Positions 9,748-17,391 of a DNA stretch of 64,000 nt are shown one piece after another. The stretch's first letter is position 1; every line of letters begins with the position of its first letter. The notes below the pieces were generated by a model. The model made no database searches. It saw only the letters and a program-made list of their open reading frames with translations, and was not told the origin of the DNA. The stretch lies in contig NZ_CP113915.1 of the NCBI RefSeq assembly GCF_029395435.1, positions 1,488,001-1,552,000 of the forward strand, written 5' to 3'. The position numbers and the translations under genes are program-made. The DNA comes from Bifidobacterium sp. ESL0790. Its GTDB lineage: Bacteria; Actinomycetota; Actinomycetes; Actinomycetales; Bifidobacteriaceae.

Positions 9748-11034
9748 TCAGCACAGGATCGAGTGCAGCGTCAGGGCCGACCCGTCGGTGAGGTTGGCGA
9801 CCTGGTCGATGGCCACGCGCAGCCGCTCGTCGTCGTTGGTCGACTCGTTCCAATCCTCGAGGAACACGGTCTCCAGCGCGTCGGAGGGGCGCGGCGAATC
9901 GGCCATCAACACGTCCACCAGGTCCTCGACGACCTGAAGTTCCTTCTCATGCAAGGGTTCGCGCTCACGCGGCGCCATGACGAAATAGACCGCGATACCT
10001 TTGAGCGCGACGATCTCGTAGTTCGTTTCCTCGGGAATCACGACGTTGGCGCTGTAACGCGTAAGCCGTCCTTGACCGTATTTTTCGCGCGTCGCCCGTT
10101 CGACGGACCCCGCGAACCGCCCGATAAGCGAGCTGGTGATGTTCTTCAGCTGGGCGAGCGCCTGCCGCGAACCGTTGAAATGCGAGGGGAACATGTGCAA
10201 TTTCTTGAGCCGCTGGAAAGCGGCGAGCAACAAGTCGGCGTCCCACTGCTGGCCGTACCACTCACGCGTCACGTCGATGATGCCGTCGATGACCCTGGAA
10301 TCAGCGAGGGCGAGCGGATTGAAGGCTCCGGTGGCGATGGCGTCCTCGACGTCGTGGACGCTGTAGGCGATGTCGTCGGAGAGGTCCATCACCTGGCATT
10401 CCATGGGTTTGGCGTCCTTGGGCGCGCCGGTCTTGAGCCAGTTGAACACATCGACGTCGTCCGGGTAGACGCAGAATTTGGTGCTCCGCTCCCCTTTCGG
10501 GTGTTGCGCGGCCTCGGCCAGCGTCCATGGATATTTCACGGCCGCGTCGAGCGAGGCTCGGGTGAGGTTGACGCCGGCGGAGCGGCCGTCGGCGTGGAAA
10601 ATCTTCGGTTCGAGCCGCGTGAGCAGGCGCAGGGTCTGGGCGTTGCCCTCGAATCCGCCGATGTCCTTGGCGATGTCCGCCAGCACGCGCTCGCCGTTGT
10701 GGCCAAAGGGCGGGTGCCCCAGGTCGTGGGCGAGGCAGGCGCAGTCGACCACGTCGGGGTCGCAGCCGAGCATCGAACCGATTTGACGGCCGATCTGGGC
10801 GACCTCGAGAGTGTGGGTCAGGCGTGTGCGGGCGAAATCGTCGGTGCCGGCCACCAATATCTGGCTTTTGGCGCCGAGCCTGCGCAGCGCGGAGGAATGG
10901 ATGAGGCGTGCACGGTCGCGTTGGAACGCGGTTCGTGATTGCGATTTCGGCGGTTCTTCGGTCCAGCGCTCCTCGTCGAAGGCCGTATAGCCCTCATCCT
11001 CAAGCACTTCTTCGCCGTTCGCCGTTATCGTCAT
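9748..11034 (-). CDS. dgt: Deoxyguanosinetriphosphate triphosphohydrolase-like protein
   Basis: A 428-residue HD-domain hydrolase. Diagnostic features are FQRDRARLIHSSALRRLGAK near residue 40, the HD motif in CACLAHDLGHPPFGHNGE, and DDIAYSVHDVEDA. Family members split dNTPs (dGTP in the prototype) into deoxynucleoside and triphosphate and help set dNTP pools, consistent with the neighbouring primase gene. Length matches actinobacterial dGTPase-like proteins, and in vivo nucleotide preference cannot be told. Confidence 0.93.
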   Translation of the reverse strand: MTITANGEEVLEDEGYTAFDEERWTEEPPKSQSRTAFQRDRARLIHSSALRRLGAKSQILVAGTDDFARTRLTHTLEVAQIGRQIGSMLGCDPDVVDCACLAHDLGHPPFGHNGERVLADIAKDIGGFEGNAQTLRLLTRLEPKIFHADGRSAGVNLTRASLDAAVKYPWTLAEAAQHPKGERSTKFCVYPDDVDVFNWLKTGAPKDAKPMECQVMDLSDDIAYSVHDVEDAIATGAFNPLALADSRVIDGIIDVTREWYGQQWDADLLLAAFQRLKKLHMFPSHFNGSRQALAQLKNITSSLIGRFAGSVERATREKYGQGRLTRYSANVVIPEETNYEIVALKGIAVYFVMAPREREPLHEKELQVVEDLVDVLMADSPRPSDALETVFLEDWNESTNDDERLRVAIDQVANLTDGSALTLHSILC

Positions 11035-11189
11035 GCCCGCAATGTTCCCGTCTCGTCAAACCGTGTCTGAACAGTATCTAAGCCGACCATATCGCCATCG
11101 ACAATCGCCGTCAATGGCATAATCACGGCCAAACCGTCCGCTTGCCAATATGCTATTCGATTATCCAAATACTTTTAATTATCCAGCCA

Positions 11190-11215
11190 GCCGACCAGCT
11201 AACTAGCCAGTCGGC
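11190..11215 (-). terminator. Putative terminator after alr
   Basis: GCCGAC (11190-11195) pairs with GTCGGC (11210-11215). On the minus strand the hairpin is followed by an AATTAAAAGTATTT-like AT-rich run, so it could end alr transcription before dgt. The stem is short. Confidence 0.4.
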
Positions 11216-11242
11216 CGACTACCCAGATACCCGCGACTTCAC

Positions 11243-12601
11243 TCAGAGCAGCGTCTTGGCGTTGAGCTTGCTCATGTCCTGCGGTGCAAGCACCTCCGCG
11301 GCGTGGAGATAAAGCCGTGGGATGCGCGTGCGCAGGCAGGTGAAGATCTCGTAGCTGATGGTGTCGGCGGCGCGCGCCCAATCGTCGGCGGTCGGCTCGG
11401 CGAACTCCTCGCCGCGACCGGGCCCGAAGAGCTCGACGGTGTCGCCCTCATGCACGCCCATCTCCTCGGCGCTGCCGTGCAGGTCGAGGATGAACTGATC
11501 CATGCACACACGCCCCGAGACGCGCATAAGCTTGGGTCCATCGTTGGTCATCACACGCACTGGCCCACCGGGCTTGTCAGTGTGCTTGGCGCCGGCCTCG
11601 TCGAATCCGGAGGCGGAGCGATGAATACCATCGGCGTAACCCAACGGCACGATGGCCGTACTTGTCGCCTCGTCGGTCTTGTAGGTGCGGCCGTAGGAGA
11701 TGCTGTGCCCGGCCTCGACGTCCTTGACGGTGGAGAGCTGCGCCTGCAAGGTCATCGCCGGCTTCAGGCCATACTTCAACGGCGTGCCCATGGCGGGGTC
11801 GGCCTCGTAACCGTACAGCCCGATGCCCGGGCGGGTCAGCTCGAAGTGGGTCTCCGGGCGGCTCAGCGTCGCGGCGGTGTTGGCGATATGGCGGATGCGC
11901 GGCGGAATCCCGGCCTCCTCCATACGCTTGGTGAAGCGCTTGAACGTCTCCAGCTGATCGTCGGTCGCCTCCACGAACTCGGGCACGTCGGGTGCGTCGG
12001 CCACGGAGAAGTGGCTCCACTGCCCCACGATGTCGAGCACGCCCTCCTTGACAAGCGGGACGAGCTTGTCGAGCGCGGCTTGGAAGCCGGCCTCGGTGAA
12101 GCCGTTGCGGCCGAAACCGGTGTCGACCTTGATGTGCACGCGCGCGGGCTTGCCGAGCTTGCGGGCGGCGTCGGCCACGGCGTCGATGCCGGCCAGCGAC
12201 CCCAGGGAGATGTCGATGTCGCTGGCGATGAGCTCGGGCAGCGGGGCGTTGCGTCCGTTGAACATCCACGTGAGGATGTGGCAACGCTCTGGATCGATGC
12301 CCGCCATGCGCAGCAGCAAGGCCTCGCGTGGCTGAGCGGTGCCGAGCCACGTCGCGCCGCCGGCGAGCGCCGCCAACGCGGAGGGGATCAGGCCGTGGCC
12401 ATAGCCGTCGGCCTTCACCACGCCCATCACCGCGGTGCCGGATTTCGGCCCACCGACCACATCCACGAGATGGCGCATGTTGTCGCGCAACGCCTTGAGG
12501 TCGACGATGGCCTGCCCGGGGTAGCGCCGCAGCGCCGACTCGTAGTTCGACTTGCCAAGCGTGGAGGAGAATTGCCAGGGTTCAAGTGCGTTCAAAGTCA
12601 T
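11243..12601 (-). CDS. alr: Alanine racemase
   Basis: A 452-residue PLP enzyme that interconverts L- and D-alanine for peptidoglycan. The PLP lysine lies in VMGVVKADGYGHGL, and the catalytic Tyr region is HSISYGRTYKTDEAT. The substrate-binding segment GRVCMDQFILDL and TVELFGPG are also typical. The start ATG at 12601 (MTLNALEPW) was chosen; the open frame continues 19 codons upstream without family similarity. The N-terminal extension of about 20 residues and overall length are slightly longer than Gram-negative Alr. Confidence 0.96.
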   Translation of the reverse strand: MTLNALEPWQFSSTLGKSNYESALRRYPGQAIVDLKALRDNMRHLVDVVGGPKSGTAVMGVVKADGYGHGLIPSALAALAGGATWLGTAQPREALLLRMAGIDPERCHILTWMFNGRNAPLPELIASDIDISLGSLAGIDAVADAARKLGKPARVHIKVDTGFGRNGFTEAGFQAALDKLVPLVKEGVLDIVGQWSHFSVADAPDVPEFVEATDDQLETFKRFTKRMEEAGIPPRIRHIANTAATLSRPETHFELTRPGIGLYGYEADPAMGTPLKYGLKPAMTLQAQLSTVKDVEAGHSISYGRTYKTDEATSTAIVPLGYADGIHRSASGFDEAGAKHTDKPGGPVRVMTNDGPKLMRVSGRVCMDQFILDLHGSAEEMGVHEGDTVELFGPGRGEEFAEPTADDWARAADTISYEIFTCLRTRIPRLYLHAAEVLAPQDMSKLNAKTLL

Positions 12602-12720
12602 GGTCTTATTGTGGCTCGCGCAGGTGACGAACGCAATTCCCCGCCACGAAACGCTCACACGTTGGGACGAGAATTTCCAAAACGCGATATCAGGAATATT
12701 GATTAGGCGCGCAAACCGCA

Positions 12721-12736
12721 GATATCAGCTGATATC
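12721..12736. promoter_or_regulatory. 16-bp perfect palindrome upstream of alr
   Basis: GATATCAGCTGATATC is a perfect palindrome about 120 bp upstream of the alr start. Related ATATCAG words occur at about 12684-12691 and 12811-12818. This resembles a regulator-binding cluster, but no regulator is identifiable. Confidence 0.35.
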
Positions 12737-12891
12737 CGTGACAGCGGCAAAGTCGTTCGTGAGCTTTTAGGTAATGGAATTTTCACGTTATTGGTATTGA
12801 TGTCAGATTCAATATCAGGCGGACAATCAAACCGATTCCGGAATCACGAATCTCAAATCATCGAAGCCGAACATACTAATCCGTCCGAGAC

Positions 12892-13428
12892 TCAGCAATC
12901 GTGACGCTGATAGGCGATACGAGGCGAAGGCGTCGTAGTCACGTTCATAACATGGATGATACCGCAGCGGGCGAAACCGTCGGACTCGAAGACGTGGCGC
13001 ATGGCCTTGTTGTCGGGATGCGTGTCGCAGCGTAGGTTGCCATAGCGCACGAGAACCCAATCGAGGCAGGCTTTCGCGCTGTGGTCTCGAAGACCAGAAG
13101 AAGCGAGCCGATGCACGGTGACGTAAGCATCGTCATCCAACCAACGCCCGTCGATTTCTGCGTAAGTCGGCTCTTCGCCCTCGCACACGGCGAAGTAGGC
13201 CAGAATCCGTTCGGCACCGTCGTCGCCATCATTGTCGACCAGAACCATAGCGCGACGTTTGTCGATATCCTCTTCAATCAGCTCAATCGGAGGCCAGGTC
13301 GTACCCCATTGCGTCAGGTTCCCGTTCGCCGCCATCAGCTTCCGTGCCCGCGCGAAGATGCTCTGAATCGTAGCAAGATCTTCTTTGTTCGCCTTGCGGA
13401 CGCGTTGCGCTGATTGCTCGTTGACCAT
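12892..13428 (-). CDS. GNAT-family N-acetyltransferase
   Basis: A 178-residue protein starting at MVNEQSAQRVRKANKEDLAT (ATG 13428, with an AGGTGGTG ribosome site). The pattern is that of small GNAT enzymes: an N-terminal RKANKEDL strand-helix, central VTVHRLASSG in the position of the acetyl-CoA-binding strand, then LRCDTHPDNKAMRHVFESDG followed by FARCGI at the C-terminal fold. It should transfer an acetyl group from acetyl-CoA to an unknown amine. Frame upstream of 13428 overlaps the luxS terminator hairpin, which supports the shorter start. Confidence 0.8.
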   Translation of the reverse strand: MVNEQSAQRVRKANKEDLATIQSIFARARKLMAANGNLTQWGTTWPPIELIEEDIDKRRAMVLVDNDGDDGAERILAYFAVCEGEEPTYAEIDGRWLDDDAYVTVHRLASSGLRDHSAKACLDWVLVRYGNLRCDTHPDNKAMRHVFESDGFARCGIIHVMNVTTTPSPRIAYQRHDC

Positions 13429-13497
13429 ATTGACACCACCTTGCCGCGAATCGCTCAATACCATATATCGTATTGGCGTACGGCTACACAACATAAA

Positions 13498-13531
13498 AGG
13501 GCGCGCCGACACCGAAATGCCAACGCGCCCT
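13498..13531 (-). terminator. Rho-independent terminator downstream of luxS
   Basis: AGGGCGCG (13498-13505) and CGCGCCCT (13524-13531) form an 8-bp GC-rich stem. On the minus strand the hairpin runs into TTTTATG. It lies about 175 bp beyond the luxS stop and would separate luxS from the acetyltransferase gene. Confidence 0.7.
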
Positions 13532-13706
13532 CGCAAATCCGAAGTTTTACAGCTCATGGACTTATCAAATCAATCCAAGCTGAGCCGCAAATCAACGTCC
13601 GACAGCTCTCGGCCAATCCAAATCAGCTCAAGCCAAACCGAACCACGAACGAACGTTCGTCAACCCTTAGCCCAATCAGAAACGAAGCCGCAAACCAACC
13701 ACCGAA

Positions 13707-14204
13707 TCAGACCACCTTGCGCACGAACGGATCGGAGCTGATGCCCTCGTCCAGGATCTTCTTGCACCATTCCTGGGCCGTGAAGAGGCTGTGGTCGCGG
13801 TAGTTGCCGCAGCTCTTGATGTCCGTGGCCGGGATGTCGTCCCAGGTCGCCTTGTAGGCGATGAACTCGAGCGACTCCTTGAGCGCCTTCGCCACGTCCT
13901 CGGTGCTGTGCTCGCCCCAAGTCAGCAGGTGGAAACCAGTGCGGCAGCCGAACGGCGAGCAGTCGATGTAGCCCGGGATGCGTTCGCGCAGCAGCACCGC
14001 GAGGGTGTGCTCGATGGTGTGCAGACCACCGGTCGGGATGGCGTTCTCGTTGGGCTGCACCAGGCGCAGGTCGTAGTTGGAGATCACGTCGCCCTTCTCG
14101 CCCGACTCGGTGCTGATGAAGCGCACATACGGCGCCTTCACCTTGGTGTGGTCGAGCTTGAAGCTCTCCGGTTCCGGCTTGTTTCCGCTATTTTCTTCAG
14201 CCAT
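13707..14204 (-). CDS. luxS: S-ribosylhomocysteine lyase LuxS
   Basis: A 165-residue metalloenzyme that cleaves S-ribosylhomocysteine to homocysteine and the autoinducer-2 precursor DPD in the activated methyl cycle. The metal ligands are visible as H62 and H66 in [11 protein letters not shown] and C132 in KSCGNYRDH. The catalytic Cys is in [10 protein letters not shown] (about C87). Start ATG 14204 has a GAAAGGAAG ribosome site. Its 5' side abuts the AT-rich defence block, so luxS marks the left border of the acquired segment. Confidence 0.97.
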   Translation of the reverse strand: MAEENSGNKPEPESFKLDHTKVKAPYVRFISTESGEKGDVISNYDLRLVQPNENAIPTGGLHTIEHTLAVLLRERIPGYIDCSPFGCRTGFHLLTWGEHSTEDVAKALKESLEFIAYKATWDDIPATDIKSCGNYRDHSLFTAQEWCKKILDEGISSDPFVRKVV

Positions 14205-14297
14205 GTTGCTTCCTTTCGGTTGAGTATCGACGATGTCTCCAGTCTAATTCCCAGCCGCTATATTTCGTAGAATAGCATTGCGATGAAATGTAGCGTC

Positions 14298-16406
14298 CTA
14301 GCTTAAACTCAGGGTATATGGACAACCTTCCTTTTCCAATCGTTGCATAAGAGAGACAATCACCATACTTTGCTTATCACTCGGAAGCTTTTTAGGCATT
14401 GCCGCCGCGTATTCTACGCAGCCCCTTTCTTTTGCCGTCCCTTCATTCTCATCAACAAGCCATTGGCTCACACCTTTCCAAAAAGCCGGCCCCGCTTTCA
14501 CGACAGCTTTTGTTGCTTCTATACCATTAATCTCTTTTTGATCTTTAGTACTTTCATGCTGACGCGTTTTTTCTTCATCCGGTGAAATCAGCTCTGACAA
14601 CCAATCGACGTCCCATTCAACGTCAATAGATTTAACAGCCTCCCAACAACGTTGCTGTTTAGCCCATTCACTGATATTGCGGTATCCACTTCCCGGATTC
14701 ATCAGCACCGGATGCACCTCATCAGCAGCTTTACGTATAGTTTCTCTAAAAGGCTCATCTAACTCTTGAGCATTCCAGATACGTTCAAAATCAACACTTT
14801 TACCAAGTTTTCTTGCAGCTTCTGCAATCAATCCTATCGTCAAGACAACATGTTGTGAACGATACCCTCCAGCTTCATACCAATCCATTTGAGGAATGAT
14901 TTTTTCAGTCTCGTTGAATATTATTTTTTTGGCGATTACTTGCTTGTAGAAATATTCATTAAAATGCCTATCGTTCTTTTCCCATTCAGACGCGACATCC
15001 TTTGCAAATTCAGCAAAGTTCTTTTGCGCACCTCGGTTCACGAAGTACACCTTATCTGTCCAAGCTAGCAAATACTTTGCCAAATCAGTTTTGGCAAATT
15101 TTTGAGTTTTAGGATATTCAGCCAAGAATTTTTTCTTCTCGCTACGAGACATAAAAGCTTGCGAATCATTGTACTGTCCACGAGCTCTTTCATAGAACCA
15201 CTTAGTCTGGTGGAAAGTACCTTCTTTGGCAGGAGCCAGAATACGACGTGAGAATTCTTCCATCCTCCTATGGAACGGGTGATTAGCGAAAAAGTCCGCC
15301 TGAGAAACTTTATTCTGACTATTCGCATATTCGGAAATTTTAGGCACAAGTTCCCCGGACTTATTGGGGTCGACAATGCATAATTTCATCTGAACAAATA
15401 CATTGTTTAAATCTTTGCCTGCCCGATACGCAGAATAAATTGATGCAGTCGTCTGTCCACCATTGACAATCTGTAGATTATCCAACGTATCAATGAGAAG
15501 GCCATTAGGAGCAATCTTCGTTCCAACCTCCTCTGCAGTAGCGGTTATACCGTTGTTAAAAGCAAAAAATAGTTCAGGCTCATTCTCCAAAGTGTGTTTG
15601 ATACCCTTATTAACATTGCTCCGAGCTTGCAGAAATACCCTGACATTTTGTTCAAGAAGTCTTTCACTCCAACGGTCATAGATTTTTGCAAGATCAAGGC
15701 CTGGAACAGTAACTAGGTACACTTGAGGATCAGCTTCTTTCGAACTGGCCAGCAATGCTCGAAGCGGCCTTAATCCATCAGTTTCAAAATCAATATGCAA
15801 AGGCTCACGATCTGAGGCAGATTTATCTACAGCATGAAGCCGTTTTAAATCCCAAACGCTGTAGACAACGGAGCGTCCATTAAAAGTTCCGGCTTTTTTA
15901 CCATCCACACGCCCACTCAGAACTTTATTCGTCAGCAAATAAAGTTTAATTTTGGTAATACGAGACCATCTAGTCGCAATTAAATCAGCCAACTGAGCAC
16001 CAGGGTCTGAAAATTCTAATGAGCTTCGCCATTCTGGTTTCAACGCGCTATTAAGATACCTCAACAATCGCCGAAAACTAGTCTCCATATCTCTGTTGCT
16101 TAGCGTTTGCAAATCTGTGCCTTGATGAACATTAAGAATAATTAAACCTAATGTAAGTGGCCCATCAACACTTCCATCCAAGCTATTTTCAATCGGATCA
16201 CCGCAATAACCATCAACCCTAATCTGACCATTCGCGGGTTGATAACTCGAACGCTCAGCTGTATCGAATTCCCCTGCATCGACTAAATAATCACTGAATT
16301 TGTCGAAGAACGAATCTTCTACCCAGTTCCCCTCTTCAGCGTCATTGAGAACATCAGAGAAAAACTCCTGTCCAAATTCCTCAAGTTCCTCGGTAGAATC
16401 AGACAT
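14298..16406 (-). CDS. AIPR family protein (abortive infection / phage resistance)
   Basis: A 702-residue protein with the AIPR-family core: FAFNNGITATAEEV, then LQIVNGGQTTASIYSAY (about residues 310-322), VPKISEYANSQNKVSQADFF, and TKWFYERARGQY. AIPR proteins occur in abortive-infection and restriction-linked operons; their biochemical activity is not settled. It is the last gene of the five-gene defence operon and overlaps the DUF4420 gene by 8 bp, with an AGGAG ribosome site inside that gene. Composition is AT-rich compared with luxS beside it. Confidence 0.88.
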   Translation of the reverse strand: MSDSTEELEEFGQEFFSDVLNDAEEGNWVEDSFFDKFSDYLVDAGEFDTAERSSYQPANGQIRVDGYCGDPIENSLDGSVDGPLTLGLIILNVHQGTDLQTLSNRDMETSFRRLLRYLNSALKPEWRSSLEFSDPGAQLADLIATRWSRITKIKLYLLTNKVLSGRVDGKKAGTFNGRSVVYSVWDLKRLHAVDKSASDREPLHIDFETDGLRPLRALLASSKEADPQVYLVTVPGLDLAKIYDRWSERLLEQNVRVFLQARSNVNKGIKHTLENEPELFFAFNNGITATAEEVGTKIAPNGLLIDTLDNLQIVNGGQTTASIYSAYRAGKDLNNVFVQMKLCIVDPNKSGELVPKISEYANSQNKVSQADFFANHPFHRRMEEFSRRILAPAKEGTFHQTKWFYERARGQYNDSQAFMSRSEKKKFLAEYPKTQKFAKTDLAKYLLAWTDKVYFVNRGAQKNFAEFAKDVASEWEKNDRHFNEYFYKQVIAKKIIFNETEKIIPQMDWYEAGGYRSQHVVLTIGLIAEAARKLGKSVDFERIWNAQELDEPFRETIRKAADEVHPVLMNPGSGYRNISEWAKQQRCWEAVKSIDVEWDVDWLSELISPDEEKTRQHESTKDQKEINGIEATKAVVKAGPAFWKGVSQWLVDENEGTAKERGCVEYAAAMPKKLPSDKQSMVIVSLMQRLEKEGCPYTLSLS

Positions 16407-17391
16407 TTAATTCTCCTATCGACTGGTAAAAGCTTTCTTTCTCGACTTCAAATTTAGAGCAATAATCTAGATTAACTGTATAAGTTATATTTTGAATCGC
16501 TGGGTTCAAATACTCTTCATCAATTTTAGGAAAATCCGCCGAAATACTAAAAATCCTAGGCTCTCCGCAACTCCATTTTGTTGGGGAATAATCGTCAGAA
16601 TCAAAGTATCCTACAGCGGCAAGTTTTCGGTCAAATTCAAAATTGTCGAGAGGCGATGTAATCAATTTTCTGACTTCCTCAACATAGCCTGTAAGACTAA
16701 GGGCCTTGTCGGAAGCCCCAGGAATTACAGGTTCAACATAAAGAAATAGTGTTTCTGAATCATCAACTGAAAGCTGACTAGCAGAACTTATCATTACATT
16801 AGGCGTGCTCGCACCCTGATTTGACTTAACCTCTATGGCCGTTTCTCCAAAAACAAAGTCATGCACCCCCTTTTCAGGTCCCTTCCAGCTTTGGAGAGCC
16901 AATCTTGAATTGAATCTAGGAATCACAATCTCTTTAAGACATACAAGTTCTGCAATCAGTCCTTTCTGAGCCTTGAAGCCAAGACCATGCCGTTCTTCCT
17001 TGAAGAAATATTCCCACTTCTCAAGTCGTAGGATGCATGCAAATCTCCGTTCAGAAGCCCCTGACAACTGCATTGTCTCGATGATATCCAAGCATACTTT
17101 CAAAAAAGCGTCACTCATACTATCGTCTAGAAGCTCAAGTACAAGAATATGTTGTTGTTTATTCTCGCCGATACGCAGTCCTTTTAAATTGGGCAAAGCG
17201 GTATTGGAATCTTCAGATTCGTCATATTGAACCAATAAGGTTTTTCGGCCCTGCGACGAAACAGCCCATTGAATAGGAAGTTCCATGAAGTTAATATCTT
17301 TTGAAACCTTACGACTAGTAAAATAATCCGGCGAAGGTGAAACAGCTAACTCTTCCCAAGGATTTTCAAACTGATTCGTCATCTTCATCAT
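16399..17391 (-). CDS. PD-(D/E)XK motif protein (DUF4420 family)
   Basis: A 330-residue protein. A restriction-endonuclease-like core is readable: GLIAELVCLKEI (E149), GVHDFVFG (D178) and ETAIEVKSNQ (E187, K189), i.e. D-(8)-E-x-K. Proteins of this family accompany Z1 helicases and C5 methyltransferases in defence operons and probably provide the DNA-cutting activity, though a structural role is possible. The gene overlaps the Z1 gene by 26 bp and the AIPR gene by 8 bp. Several in-frame ATGs lie close together at the start (17391, 17388, 17382); the first was taken. Confidence 0.85.
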   Translation of the reverse strand: MMKMTNQFENPWEELAVSPSPDYFTSRKVSKDINFMELPIQWAVSSQGRKTLLVQYDESEDSNTALPNLKGLRIGENKQQHILVLELLDDSMSDAFLKVCLDIIETMQLSGASERRFACILRLEKWEYFFKEERHGLGFKAQKGLIAELVCLKEIVIPRFNSRLALQSWKGPEKGVHDFVFGETAIEVKSNQGASTPNVMISSASQLSVDDSETLFLYVEPVIPGASDKALSLTGYVEEVRKLITSPLDNFEFDRKLAAVGYFDSDDYSPTKWSCGEPRIFSISADFPKIDEEYLNPAIQNITYTVNLDYCSKFEVEKESFYQSIGELNV

